Source: Streptomyces canus
GTDB lineage: Bacteria; Actinomycetota; Actinomycetes; Streptomycetales; Streptomycetaceae
Reading direction: 5' to 3'
Length of the DNA stretch: 64,000 nucleotides
Assembly (NCBI RefSeq): GCF_030816965.1
Contig: NZ_JAUSYQ010000002.1
Location: 7,058,001-7,122,000 of the forward strand
The notes under the pieces were generated by a model, which ran no database searches, was not told where the DNA came from, and saw only the letters and a list, made by a program, of their open reading frames with translations. Shown piece by piece: positions 20,450-30,800 of this stretch (the stretch's first letter is position 1; every line of letters starts with the position of its first letter). The position numbers and the translations under genes were made by a program.

Positions 20450-23400
20450 ATGCTCGGGCTTGTGGAGACCAGGTCCGTCAGTCCCGTGTTCGTCGGCCGC
20501 ACCGAAGAGCTGAACAGCCTGAACGAAGCGCTCGCCCGCGCCGCCGCGGGCGAGCCTCAGGCGTTGCTGCTCGGCGGTGAGGCCGGCGTCGGCAAGACCC
20601 GGCTCGTCGAGGAGTTCGCCACCGCCGCCTGCCGCCAGGGCGCGGTCGTCGCCCTCGGCGGCTGCGTCGAGATCGGCGCCGACGGCCTGCCCTTCGCCCC
20701 CTTCTCCACCGCCCTGCGCGCCCTGCGCCGCGCCCTGCCCGACGAACTGGCCGCCGCGGCCGCGGGCCAGGAGGAGGAACTGGCCAGGCTGCTGCCCGAG
20801 GTCGGCGAGGCCCTCCCCGCCCGGGGCACCGGCCGGCACGACGAGGAGAGCCTGGCCCGCCTCTTCGAACTGACCGCCCGCCTCCTGGAGCGCGTCGCCG
20901 CCGAGCGCACCGTCGTCGTCGCCCTGGAGGACCTCCACTGGGCCGACGCCTCCACCCGCCACCTCCTGGCCTACCTCTTCCGCACCCTGCGCACCGGCCG
21001 CCTGGTCGTCCTCGCCACCTACCGCGCCGACGACATCCACCGCCGCCACCCGCTGCGCCCCCTGCTCGCCGAACTCGACCGGCTGCGCACGGTCCGCCGG
21101 ATCGAACTCGGCCGCTTCAACCGGGACGAGGTCAGCCGTCAGATAGCCGGGATCCTCGCCACCGAACCGAACCCCGCTCAGGTCGACGACATCTTCCAAC
21201 GCTCCGACGGCAACGCCTTCTTCGTCGAGGAACTCGCCGTCTGCGCGACCGAGGGCTGTGGCACCGGCCTCACCGACTCCCTGCGCGATCTGCTCCTGGT
21301 CCGCGTCGAGGGGCTGCCCGAGAGCACCCAGCGAGTTGCCCGGGTCGTCGCCGAGGGCGGCTCCACCGTGGAGTACCGGCTGCTCGCCGCCGTCACCCGG
21401 CTCGCCGAGGACGACCTCATCGAGGCGCTGCGGGTCGCGGTGAACGCCAACATCCTCCTTCCGGCACCCGACGGCGACGGCTACCGCTTCCGGCACTCCC
21501 TGGTCCGCGAGGCCGTCGCCGACGATCTGCTGCCCGGCGAACGCTCCCGCCTCAACCGCCGCTACGCCGAAACCCTGGAAGCCGACCCCACGCTCGTCCC
21601 GGCCGACGAGCGGGTCATGCGACTGGCCAGCTACTGGTACCACGCCCACGACGCCGCCAAGGCCCTGCCCGCCGTCCTTGCCGCCTCCGTCACCGCCCGT
21701 CGCCGGCACGCCTACTCCGAACAACTCCGGCTCCTGGAACGCGCGATGGAGCTGTGGGACACCACCCCCGAGGACGTCAGGTCCGCCCTGCGCCCCGTCG
21801 ACTACACCGAGGTCTACCCTCCCTGCGGCTGTGACCCGGCCACCACCCCACTGCACTACCTCGACCTGATGGCCGAGGCCGCAGTCGCCGGCCGCCTGGG
21901 AGGCGAACGCGAACGCGCCCTGAAGATCACCAGGCGGGCGCTGCACCTCCTGGAGGACGACGGGGACCCCCTGCGCGCCGCCTGGTTCTGGGTCCAGCGC
22001 TCCCATCTCGTCCAGGGGCTGGCCCGCGGCGACGGCTGGGCCGAACTGGCGACCGCCGAAGAGCTGGTGCGCGGCCTGCCGCCCTCGGAGGTGCACGCCG
22101 AGGTCCTCGCCAACGTCGCCCACTGGTCCATGGTCCACGTCCCCGGCCCCGAGGCCATCTCGGCCGCCGAGCGCGCCGTGGAGTATGCGCGCATGGTCGG
22201 CGCCCGCGAGATCGAGATGAACGCCCGCCTCACCCACGCGGGTCTCATCGTCGAGTCCGGCGGCGTCGAGACCGGGCTCGACGAGATGTTCGAGATTTTG
22301 CGGCAGACGGTCGAGGACGGCATCTCCGCCGTCGCCAGCCGTGTCTACGTGAATCTGCCGAACGCCCTCGAAGCCATCGGGCGCTCCCGGGAAGCCGTGC
22401 CGATCCTGGAGGAGGGGCTCGGCTACGCCCGGAAGTTCGGCCTGTCCGACAAGGAGGCCTGGATCTGGGGCAACCTCGCCGAATCCCTCCACTCCCTGGG
22501 CCGCTGGGACCGGGCCGCGGAATCCGCCACCAGGGCCGAACTCGTCGGCCGGAGTGCCCAGCCCCGTGGCTTCCACGCCGGCAATCGCGCGGCACTCGCC
22601 CTCGCCCGCGGCGACCTGCCCGAGGCGGCACGCCAACTCACCGCCGCGCGCGGCTACTTCGGTACCCATGACAGAGCCCCTCAGCACGAACTCCCCCTCA
22701 CCGAACTGGCCATCGGCATCGCCGCCGCCGAGGGCCGCCTCCTGGACGCCCGCGCCGAACTCGAACGCGTCCTGGACGCCGGCTTCCCACCCGGCACCCA
22801 GCGCTATGCCTGGCCCCTGCTGCTCACCGCCGCCACCATGGAGGCCGACGCCCTCTGTCTGCCCGTCGCCGAACAGGACCGCGCGAAGATCCTCCACCGC
22901 ATCAGGGAGGCCGCCAGACCCCTCGCCACCAACGCACCCGTCTGGCTGGCCCACGAACGCTGGGTCCGCGCGGAACTGCTGCGCGCCGAGAGCGCCGACA
23001 CCCCGGACCACTGGTACGAGGCCGTCACCGCCTTCGAGCCCTTGGAACGCCCCTACGACCTCGCCCGGGTCCGCCACCGGCTCGCCCAGGCCCTGCTGTC
23101 GGCACCGGGCGGCGCCGAGCAGCCCGACCGCGACCGGGCCACCGAACTCCTGCGCCTCGCCCATGCCGCCGCCGACCACCTCGGTGCCCGACCCCTGGCC
23201 GACTCCGTCGCGCTCCTCGCCCAGCGCGCCCGCCTCACCCTGACGCCGGCGCCGGCCCCCGGCCGGGACGACCCGGTCCGCTCCCTCGGCCTCACCGGCC
23301 GCGAACGCGACGTCCTGCGCCTGGTCGCCCTGGGCCGCACCAACCGCCTGATCGCCGAGGAACTCTTCATCTCCCCGAAGACGGCCAGCGTCCATGTCTC

Positions 23401-23509
23401 CAACATCCTGGCCAAGCTCGGCGTCTCCGGAAGGGGAGAGGCTGCGGCCGTGGCGCACCGGCTGGGGCTGTTCCCGGCGGAGGCTCTCCACGCGCCGATC
23501 ACAGAGTGA
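20450..23509 (+). CDS. LAL-type LuxR transcriptional regulator with N-terminal AAA ATPase
   Basis: 1019 residues, typical of large ATP-binding LuxR (MalT-like) regulators. It starts FVGRTEELNSL; Walker A GGEAGVGKTR is at 42-51; LEDLHWADASTRHLL is the Walker B and sensor region near 150-165. A long helical, TPR-like region runs from about 400 to 900. The C-terminal LuxR HTH (LTGRERDVLRLVALGRTN ... SVHVSNILAKLGVSGR) occupies the last 65 residues. It should bind an inducer through the helical arm and activate transcription. The target is unknown; neighbours are small uncharacterised genes. The ATG at 20450 is used; a GTG at 20462 is an alternative. Confidence 0.9.
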   Translation: MLGLVETRSVSPVFVGRTEELNSLNEALARAAAGEPQALLLGGEAGVGKTRLVEEFATAACRQGAVVALGGCVEIGADGLPFAPFSTALRALRRALPDELAAAAAGQEEELARLLPEVGEALPARGTGRHDEESLARLFELTARLLERVAAERTVVVALEDLHWADASTRHLLAYLFRTLRTGRLVVLATYRADDIHRRHPLRPLLAELDRLRTVRRIELGRFNRDEVSRQIAGILATEPNPAQVDDIFQRSDGNAFFVEELAVCATEGCGTGLTDSLRDLLLVRVEGLPESTQRVARVVAEGGSTVEYRLLAAVTRLAEDDLIEALRVAVNANILLPAPDGDGYRFRHSLVREAVADDLLPGERSRLNRRYAETLEADPTLVPADERVMRLASYWYHAHDAAKALPAVLAASVTARRRHAYSEQLRLLERAMELWDTTPEDVRSALRPVDYTEVYPPCGCDPATTPLHYLDLMAEAAVAGRLGGERERALKITRRALHLLEDDGDPLRAAWFWVQRSHLVQGLARGDGWAELATAEELVRGLPPSEVHAEVLANVAHWSMVHVPGPEAISAAERAVEYARMVGAREIEMNARLTHAGLIVESGGVETGLDEMFEILRQTVEDGISAVASRVYVNLPNALEAIGRSREAVPILEEGLGYARKFGLSDKEAWIWGNLAESLHSLGRWDRAAESATRAELVGRSAQPRGFHAGNRAALALARGDLPEAARQLTAARGYFGTHDRAPQHELPLTELAIGIAAAEGRLLDARAELERVLDAGFPPGTQRYAWPLLLTAATMEADALCLPVAEQDRAKILHRIREAARPLATNAPVWLAHERWVRAELLRAESADTPDHWYEAVTAFEPLERPYDLARVRHRLAQALLSAPGGAEQPDRDRATELLRLAHAAADHLGARPLADSVALLAQRARLTLTPAPAPGRDDPVRSLGLTGRERDVLRLVALGRTNRLIAEELFISPKTASVHVSNILAKLGVSGRGEAAAVAHRLGLFPAEALHAPITE

Positions 23510-23544
23510 GGCGTACGGTGTAGGAGACCGGCAGGGGAGGCTGC

Positions 23545-23748
23545 ATGTTCAACATGTTCGAGGAACTGTTCGCACCCGGCCGCAAGCACACCCGTGACGA
23601 GCAGAACCGGCTGGAGCTGACCCGCGAGGACGTCGGCGACGGCGACCCCGGACGCGGACCGATAGATCTCACGTCCGGGAAGGTCGTCGTCCGCCGGTCC
23701 AAGCCGGACGACGACACCGAGGAGCCCTCGCAGAGCGCACCGACATGA
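23545..23748 (+). CDS. Small DUF6191-type protein
   Basis: 67 residues, MFNMFEELFAPGRKHT at the start and GPIDLTSGKVVVRR in the middle, the pattern of small actinobacterial proteins I associate with DUF6191. A GGGGAGG ribosome site precedes the ATG. Soluble, acidic tail. It follows the LAL regulator by 35 bases and is convergent with the sugar dehydrogenase gene, whose stop is nine bases away. Function unknown. Confidence 0.75.
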   Translation: MFNMFEELFAPGRKHTRDEQNRLELTREDVGDGDPGRGPIDLTSGKVVVRRSKPDDDTEEPSQSAPT

Positions 23749-23757
23749 CGGCTCCGA

Positions 23758-24939
23758 CTAGCTGACCTGTATCTCCAGGATCTTGTCGTCTCCCTCCTTG
23801 GGGCTGCCGCGGCCGTCGGTGTTGCTGGTGACGAGCCACAGCTTGTCGCCGCCCGCGGAGACCACCGTGCGCAGCCGGCCGTACTCCCCCTTGATGAAGG
23901 ACTGCGGGTCGGCGGAGGCCGCCGTGCCCTTCAGCGGGATGCGCCACAGGCGCTGGCCCTTCAGCCCGGCCATCCACACGGAGCCCTCGGCGTAGGCGAT
24001 GCCGCTGGGGGAGGCGTCGTCGGTGTGCCACTGGGCTGTCGGGTTGTGGAAGTTCTTGTCGTCGGACTTGCCCTCGGCGGTCGGCCAGCCGTAGTTGCCG
24101 CCCGGCTTGATCGCGTTCAGTTCGTCCCAGGTGTCCTGGCCGAACTCCGAGGCGAACAAACGCTGTTTGGAGTCCCAGGCGAGGCCCTGCACATTGCGGT
24201 GGCCGTACGAGTACACGGGGGAGTCCGGGAACGGGTTGCCCGGGGCCGGATCGCCCTCCGGGGTCAGCCGCAGGATCTTGCCGCCCAGGGACTTGCGGTC
24301 CTGGGACAGGCCGGTGTTGCCGCTCTCACCCGTGCCCGCGTACAGCATGCCGTCCGGGCCGAACGCGATCCGGCCGCCGTTGTGGATGAAGCCCTTCGGG
24401 ATGCCCTTGAAGACGGTGTCGGGTGCGCCCAGTTGCTCACCGGACGCCTTCTGCTCGTCGTAGACCATCCGCACGACGCGGTTGTCCGAGTCGGAGGTGA
24501 AGTAGGCGTAGACCATGTGGTCCGAGGCGTAGTCCGGGGACAGCGCGATGCCCAGGAGGCCGCCTTCGCCGGCTGCGGAGACCCCGGAGACCTGCCCCAG
24601 CTCCGTCTTCTTGCCGGACTGTCCGTCGACCCGGGTGATCGTGCCGTCGTCCCGTGAGGAGACGAGCAGGTCGCCGTCGGGGAGCGGGGCGAGGCCCCAA
24701 GGGGTCTTGAGATCCTCGGCGACCGTGCGCACCACCTTCACCGAGCCCTTCGCCGGCGGGGTCGCCTCCGCGGCCTGCCGGGTGGGGGAGGACCCCGAGG
24801 CCGCACCGCTCGACGAGGCGCTGTCGCCGCCGTCGGGCGAGCCGCCGCTCCCTCCTCCGCCGTCGGAGGAGCAGCCGGCCGTCAGCAGGAGCGTGGTCGC
24901 GGCCAGCACGGCCGTCACAGCTCGACGATGCACGATCAT
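23758..24939 (-). CDS. PQQ-dependent sugar dehydrogenase (glucose/sorbosone dehydrogenase) lipoprotein
   Basis: 393 residues. The start VHRRAVTAVLAATTLLLTAGC is a lipoprotein signal with lipobox LTAGC, followed by a Gly/Ser-rich linker to about residue 60. The rest is a six-bladed GSDH-type beta-propeller: LKTPWGLAPLPDGDLLVSSR, GGLLGIALSPDY, FIHNGGRIAFGPDGMLYAGTG, SYGHRNVQGLAWD and PGGNYGWPTAEG. The RIAFGPDG and YGHRNVQG blocks hold the usual His and Arg for PQQ and sugar. It would oxidise aldoses outside the membrane. The ATG at 24939 is preferred because the signal peptide starts there. No PQQ synthesis genes are visible. Confidence 0.88.
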   Translation of the reverse strand: MIVHRRAVTAVLAATTLLLTAGCSSDGGGGSGGSPDGGDSASSSGAASGSSPTRQAAEATPPAKGSVKVVRTVAEDLKTPWGLAPLPDGDLLVSSRDDGTITRVDGQSGKKTELGQVSGVSAAGEGGLLGIALSPDYASDHMVYAYFTSDSDNRVVRMVYDEQKASGEQLGAPDTVFKGIPKGFIHNGGRIAFGPDGMLYAGTGESGNTGLSQDRKSLGGKILRLTPEGDPAPGNPFPDSPVYSYGHRNVQGLAWDSKQRLFASEFGQDTWDELNAIKPGGNYGWPTAEGKSDDKNFHNPTAQWHTDDASPSGIAYAEGSVWMAGLKGQRLWRIPLKGTAASADPQSFIKGEYGRLRTVVSAGGDKLWLVTSNTDGRGSPKEGDDKILEIQVS

Positions 24940-25019
24940 GGTCCCTTCGAAGCGGCGGGTTCTACCTGTCATACACCGCTCGCGCCTCCCAGGTTCCCGA
25001 TCTCCCGGACCCGGTGCGC

Positions 25020-25466
25020 ACACCTGGTCTGCGGACTGGCGGCTTGTGCGCAGGCGGGGAAGGCCTGGTCTGCGGCGCGGGTGTCGTCCAGGGGTCTTTT
25101 GGTCCCACGGATCGCTGTGCAGTCGGCGGGCGAGCCGGCCCGTGGGTCGGGCGTCGTCGGTGGGCTTTCTGGTCCACGGGCCCGTGCGCCGTTGGCGGGC
25201 TTGTTGGTCCGTGGGCCGGATGCCGCTGAGGCTGCGGGTCCGTGGGTGGGGCGCCGGCGCCGGCGGGGCTGTCAGTCTTGCCGTCTCTGCGCCGCCGGGG
25301 GCTGCGAGCCCGCGGCCCGTGTGCAGTCGGCAGGCTGGTCCGCGGCGCGGGCTTCGTCTTGGGGTGTGTTGGTCCCACGGGCCCCTGCTCATTCGGCAGG
25401 CTTGCTGGCTCGCAGGGCGGGCGCCGTCGCTGGGGCGGCTGGCCCCGTGGGCCGTCGGCAGGTCCG
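25020..25466. repeat. Degenerate tandem repeats, about 65-70 bp period
   Basis: The gap 24940-25466 has no convincing gene. It consists of about six diverged units built on TTGGTCCCACGG ... GTGCAGTCGGC(A/G)GGC ... GGGCGTCGTC. Copies start near 25022, 25097, 25165, 25301, 25366 and 25430. On the minus strand they would read as recurring PTAHGP peptides. Base composition is uniform at all three codon positions, so no frame looks coding. The last unit runs into the 3' end of the aldo/keto reductase gene. Confidence 0.55.
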
Positions 25467-26465
25467 CTAGTCCCACGAGCCCTGTGCGGACGGCAGTGCC
25501 GCCACCTCGGTGAGGTCCTGGCCGGTCAGTCGGAGACCGGCCGCCGCCGCGTTCTCCGTCACCCAACGCTCCTGCTTGGTCCCGGGCACCGGGACCACGT
25601 GAGTGCCCTGGGCCAGCACCCACGCCAGCGCCACCTGTGCCGGAGTGACGCCCTCCCCGTGCCGGGCCGCGACGCGTCGCAGGCCGGAGACTATCGGCTG
25701 GTTCGCGGCCATCATCTCGGCGGTGAAGCGGGGGTGGCGGGCGCGGACGTCGTCCGGTTCGAAGCCCTCGCCGGGGGTCAGGGTGCCGGTCAGGAAGCCG
25801 TTGCCGAGGGGCATCGCCGCCAGGAAGCCGATCCCGCGCGCCGCGCACCACGGCAGCAGCGTCCCCAGCGCCTCCGGCGACCACACCGACAGCTCCGCCT
25901 CCACCGCGCTCACCGGGAAGACCTGCTGGACCCGTTGCAACTGCCGGATCGTCGCGTCGTACAGCCGCCTGCCGGTGCGGCGCCCGCCTCGCGCTCCCAT
26001 CGCGCAGAGCCCCAACGACCGTACCTTTCCGGCCTGTACGAGCTCCGCCATCGCGCCCCAGGTCTCCTCGACCGGGACCTCGGGGTCCTCGCGGTGCAGC
26101 TGGTAGAGGTCGATCACATCGGTCTGGAGCCGCCGCAGGGAGGCGTCACAGGCCCGTCTCACATAGCCGGGGCGGCCGTTGGCCACGATGTGCTGTTCGC
26201 CCACCAGCAGACCGACCTTCGTCGACACGAAGGCGTCCCCGCGCCGCTCCTTCAACACCCGGCCGAGCAGCAGCTCATTGGTGAACGGGCCGTACATGTC
26301 GGCCGTGTCCAGCAGCGTCGAGCCCAGATCGAGCGCCCGGTGCACGGCCCTGACCGACTCGTCGCCCCGCTGCCGCGACCCGCTGTAGGCCCAGCTCATC
26401 GGCATGCACCCGAGTCCGACGGCTCCCACCGCGAGCGCCGCCGCGCCGATCTTCCTGCGCTCCAC
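25467..26465 (-). CDS. Aldo/keto reductase
   Basis: 332 residues of one AKR barrel, using NADPH to reduce carbonyls. The catalytic tetrad is visible: Asp and Tyr in LLDTADMYGPFTNE, Lys in FVSTKVG, His in DLYQLHREDP. The C-terminal PVPGTKQERWVTENA is the NADPH-binding segment. The GTG start at 26465 follows GGGAGGG at a ten-base spacing. It diverges from the 2-hydroxyacid dehydrogenase gene across 75 bases. Closest in style to the YhdN/AKR13 group; substrate unknown. Confidence 0.9.
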   Translation of the reverse strand: MERRKIGAAALAVGAVGLGCMPMSWAYSGSRQRGDESVRAVHRALDLGSTLLDTADMYGPFTNELLLGRVLKERRGDAFVSTKVGLLVGEQHIVANGRPGYVRRACDASLRRLQTDVIDLYQLHREDPEVPVEETWGAMAELVQAGKVRSLGLCAMGARGGRRTGRRLYDATIRQLQRVQQVFPVSAVEAELSVWSPEALGTLLPWCAARGIGFLAAMPLGNGFLTGTLTPGEGFEPDDVRARHPRFTAEMMAANQPIVSGLRRVAARHGEGVTPAQVALAWVLAQGTHVVPVPGTKQERWVTENAAAAGLRLTGQDLTEVAALPSAQGSWD

Positions 26466-26540
26466 CTGCTCGTGACCCTCCCTCTTCCGGCCCCCAACCT
26501 AACCTCTGGGCTCCCAGGCGCCTGACATAGCCTCCTGAGC

Positions 26541-27491
26541 ATGAGTGCTGACGTGTGGCTTCCCATCCCGCCCGACGACATCGAGGGTCTTCCCGAGGGC
26601 CCCGAATACCACTTCTGGAACGGCGACGAGGACTTCCCGGCGGACCCGGCCGACTGCGCGTACTACGTCGTCCCCTACATGAAGCCGCCGGATGTCGTCC
26701 TGCGGCCGATGCCCCACCTGAGCTCCGTCGAGGTCGTACAGACGCTGTCGGCCGGCGTCGACCACGTGACACCGGGCCTGAGGCATCTGCGTCCCGGCGT
26801 GCGGTTGTGCAACGCGCGCGGTGTGCACGAGGCGAGCACCGCCGAGCTCACGCTCACCCTGGTCCTCGCCTCGCTGCGCGGGATCCCTGACTTCGTGCGG
26901 GCCCAGGACCAGGGGGAGTGGCGCGGCGGGTTCCGGCCCTCGCTCGCCGACAAGAACGTCCTCATCGTCGGCTACGGCTCGATCGGCTCCGCCATCGAGG
27001 ACCGGCTCGTACCGTTCGAGGTTGCGCGGGTGGTGCGCGTCGCGCGCTCCGCGCGTACCACGGAGCGCGGCCCGGTGCACCCACTCACCGAACTGCCCGC
27101 CCTGCTCCCCGAGGCGGACGTCGTCATCCTGTCCACGCCCCTCGACGAGACCACACGTCACCTGGCCGATGCCGGCTTCCTGGCCCGTATGAAGGACGGC
27201 GCGCTCCTCGTGAACGTCGCCCGCGGCCCGGTCGTCGACACCAAGGCGCTGCTCGCCGAACTGGAGACCGGCCGCATCACGGCCGCCCTCGACGTCACCG
27301 ACCCCGAGCCGCTCCCCCTGCGACACCCCTTGTGGCAGGCGCCGGGCGTACTCATCAGCCCCCATGTCGGAGGACCCACCTCGGCGTTCCTGCCGCGCGC
27401 CAAGCGCCTGTTGGCGGACCAGTTGAACCGCTATGTGAACCAGGAGCCCTTGCGCAACGTGATCCTTACGACGGGTTCCGAGAACGCTTAG
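26541..27491 (+). CDS. D-isomer-specific 2-hydroxyacid dehydrogenase family protein
   Basis: 316 residues. The NAD-binding domain shows VLIVGYGSIGSAIEDRL. The catalytic Arg lies in LVNVARGPVVDTKALLAEL, the Glu in DVTDPEPLPLRHPLW, and the His in LISPHVGGPT. The N-terminal half has the usual substrate-side fold with ARGVHEASTAELTL. The short size fits phosphonate/glyoxylate-type members rather than SerA. A TAGCCT box at 26528-26533 lies seven bases before the ATG with no ribosome site, suggesting a leaderless mRNA. Substrate unknown. Confidence 0.88.
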   Translation: MSADVWLPIPPDDIEGLPEGPEYHFWNGDEDFPADPADCAYYVVPYMKPPDVVLRPMPHLSSVEVVQTLSAGVDHVTPGLRHLRPGVRLCNARGVHEASTAELTLTLVLASLRGIPDFVRAQDQGEWRGGFRPSLADKNVLIVGYGSIGSAIEDRLVPFEVARVVRVARSARTTERGPVHPLTELPALLPEADVVILSTPLDETTRHLADAGFLARMKDGALLVNVARGPVVDTKALLAELETGRITAALDVTDPEPLPLRHPLWQAPGVLISPHVGGPTSAFLPRAKRLLADQLNRYVNQEPLRNVILTTGSENA

Positions 27492-27597
27492 ACCCACGGA
27501 GTAACAGGCGCGCAATCCGTTTCCGGTACCCTCCGCAACCTTCCGGACGCGGGCCGTGCCTGTATCGCCGCTGGTCGTCACGGAGCGTAGAGGAACT

Positions 27598-27687
27598 ATG
27601 TCCCTGAGTGACGAGACTGGTGTATCGTCCGGACAGGGGCAGCGCCGCGCACCATTCGGCGCCGGGGATGGACATTGCAGACTGTGA
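27598..27687 (+). CDS. Possible 29-codon upstream ORF before the cdgE-like gene
   Basis: ATG at 27598 with AGAGGA just upstream encodes MSLSDETGVSSGQGQRR and 12 further residues, ending at TGA 27685-27687. That stop overlaps a GTG (27684) in the frame of the large gene downstream, as in coupled starts. It may be a uORF, or the true N-terminus displaced by a frameshift. It lies in the 408-base gap 27492-27899, which otherwise shows a low-complexity Pro/Ser/Gln-rich extension of the downstream frame and no other gene. Confidence 0.3.
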   Translation: MSLSDETGVSSGQGQRRAPFGAGDGHCRL

Positions 27688-27899
27688 GGGGGGCGACGGG
27701 CGATGCACGGCCTATGGACCAACGATCCGACGCGGCGGGGCCGCCGGCTCCGACCCTGGCACACAGCCGCGCGCAGACGCGGCCACCACGCCGGTCACGG
27801 CGGTCACCACAGCCCTCATCACCGCAGGCACAGCACTCGCAGGAGGCATGCGCACCCGGACCCCCGGGACCCGGGGGCGGCGCTGACCGGGAGGACCCG

Positions 27900-30800
27900 G
27901 TGAGCTCGCCTCCCTCTCCTACGACCACCCTCGACGGAGCGCTGCGGGCCCGCCCCGCGAGGGCGGCGCTGCTGCCCTCCCGGCCGCCGGTCCTCCGTGG
28001 CGGGTCGAGCCTGGTCCACCAACTCCTCCTCGCCCTGGTGTGCGCGGCATACGCCGTCGGTTCCGCGCTCGGCTGGGGCTCGCGCGAACTCGCCCTGATC
28101 ATGGGCGACTTCGGGCTCAGCGCCGCGGCGGGCACGGCCGCCGTGTCGTGCTTCCTCTACGCCCGCGACCGTCGGGTCCGCTTTCGGCAGGCCTGGCTGT
28201 TCTTCGCGCTCTCCTCGACCATGGCGTCGCTCGGCAACCTGATCTGGGGGTGGTACGAGGTCGTCCTGAGCCGGGACGTGCCCAACCCCAGCTACGCCGA
28301 CCTGTTCTTCCTGTGCTTCGCGCCGCCCGCGATCGTGGGTCTGCTGGTCCTCGCCAAGCGCCCGGTGACGAAGGCGGGCTGGGTCTGTCTCGGCCTGGAC
28401 TCCTGGCTGATCGGCGGCTCGCTCCTCACGCTCTCATGGAGCCTCGCTCTCGCCCAGGCGGCCAAGTCGGAGGGGCCCAGCGTCGCGCACACCGCGCTGT
28501 CCCTGGCGTATCCGCTGCTGGACATCGCCCTCGTCAGCATGGTCCTCGCGCTGCACTTCCGGCGCTCGGCGGTCAACCGCACCGCGGTGAACACCGCGAT
28601 CGGCGCGCTCGCCCTGACCGTGATGTGCGACGCCCTGTTCACCTCGCCACTGCTCCACAACAGCTACCGCTCCGGCCAGTTGCTGGATGCCGGGTGGTTC
28701 GCCGGCTCCCTGCTCCTCGCCTACGCCCCCTGGGCCGCACCCCGGCACCCGGACGGCGACCTGCGGCGACCGGCCGGGCGCACGCGCGTGGTGCACGAAC
28801 ACCTGCCCAGGCCGCGGTTCGGGATCCAGCGCCATCCGTCCGCGCAGGGAGGGCAGGGAGGGCAGGCAGGGCAGGGCGGTGACCACAGCCGGTATCCGGT
28901 CACCCGGCCCATCACCGGGTCCCTGGCCGCCCTCACCCCGTATCTCGCCGCCGCCGTCTGCACGCTGGGGATCCTCTACAACGTCCTCAACGGCCGCAGC
29001 GTGGACCGCGTGGTGCTCCTCACCGGCGGCACCGTCGTGCTCGCCCTCGTGGTGCGCCAGGGCATCATGCTGCTCGACAACATCACCCTCACCCAGGAAC
29101 TCGCGCAGAAGGAGAACCACTTCCGCTCCCTGGTGCAGGGCTCGAGCGACGTCATCATGATCGCCGCACCCAACGGCATCCTCCGCTACGTCTCCCCGGC
29201 CGCCGCAGGGGTCTACGGCCGCTCCGCCGAGGAGCTCGTGGGCACGGAACTGGCCGGTCTCATCCACCCGGAGGACCTGGGCTGCGTGGTGCACGAGGTG
29301 CGCCGTTTCCTCGCCGCCAGCCCTCTCGAAGAGCCCACCACCCGCATCGAGTGCCGCTTCCGGTCCGGCGACGGCGGCTGGCTCAACGTCGAGTCCACCG
29401 TCAACCGTCACCACGGCGGCCTCATCTTCAACAGCCGGGACGTGACCGAAAGAGTGCGCCTGCAGGCGCAGCTCCAGCACAACGCCGAGCACGACCCGCT
29501 GACCGACCTGCCCAACCGCGCCCTGTTCACCCGGCGCGTCCAGCAGGCCCTGTCCGGCCGCCGTTCCTCCGACCGCGGCACGGCCGTCCTCTTCATCGAC
29601 CTGGACGGCTTCAAGGCCGTCAACGACACGATCGGGCACCAGGCCGGGGACGAGCTGCTCGTCCAGGCCGCCCGCAGACTCCAGGACGCGGTCCGATATG
29701 GGGACACCGCCTCCCGGCTCGGCGGGGACGAGTTCGCCGCGCTGATCGTCGGGGACGGCACCCGTGACCGCACCGCCCGCGAGGGCCACATCCTGGAGCT
29801 CGCCGACCGCCTCAGGGTCACGCTCTCGCAGCCGTACCTCATCGACGGCAACGATGTCCGGGTCGCTGCCTCCATCGGCGTCGCCTTCGCCGAACCCGGC
29901 CTCGGGGCGGGCGAGCTCCTGCGCAACGCGGACCTCGCGATGTACCGCGCCAAGGCGGGCGGCAAGGGCCGCGTCGAGCTCTACGCGCCCCAGATGCAGC
30001 AGGACGTCGTACGGAAGGCGGAGCTGGCCACGCGCCTGCGTGCCGCGCTGCACGACGGCGAGTTCGCCCTGCTGCACCAGCCCGTCGTCTGTCTGGAGGA
30101 CGGCAGGATCACCTCGGTCTCCGCCCAGGCGCGCTGGCGCTCCTCCCAGGGGGTGCTGTTCACGCCCGCCGAGTTCCTGCGGGTGGCCGAGGACAGCGAC
30201 CGTACGCAGGAGCTGGGCCGCTGGATCCTGGAGGAGGCCGTCGAGCAGGCCGCCGAGCGGGCCGCGACCGGGCTCACGGTGCCCGTGGCTGTCCGGATGA
30301 GCGCCCAGCGGCTGCTGGACCGCTCGCTGCCCCTGGGCTCGGTGGAGGCGCTGCTGACCCGGCACGGGCTGCCGTCGGGCTCCCTGGTCATCGAGCTCTC
30401 CGACGCCGACCCCCGGGTCTCCCTGGACGAGCTGGAGCGCCGGCTGACCGCGATCCGCCGCGTCGGTGTCCGGATCGCCCTGGACGGCTTCGGCAGCGGC
30501 TTCGCGGCGATCACCGCGCTGCGCAGGCTTCCCGTGGACGTACTGAAGCTCGACCGCAGCCTGGTCGAGGGCGTCGTGGAGTCCGCCAGACTGCACAAGA
30601 TCACCAGCGGGCTGCTGAGGATCGCCGGAGACCTCGGTCTTCAGTCCGTGGCCGACGGCGTGGACCTCCCGGAACAGGTCATCGCCTTGCGGGCGATGGG
30701 CTGCACCCACGGGCAGGGCATGGCCTTCTCGGGACCGCTGGACGAGTACCGGCTGCGCAGGGCGCTGGCCTCGGGCCACTATCCGGTGCCGCACGGCCCC

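Noticed and set aside
19286..23491. A 1401-residue open frame antisense to the LAL regulator, membrane protein and small genes
   Set aside because: It is the usual high-GC mirror of real genes; the plus strand has Walker, HTH and membrane motifs and ribosome sites, while the antisense frame gives Gly/Val/Gln-rich text without domains.
24928..25513. Overlapping open frames in the gap before the sugar dehydrogenase gene
   Set aside because: They arise from the degenerate repeats, have no codon bias or start signals, and read as low-complexity peptides.
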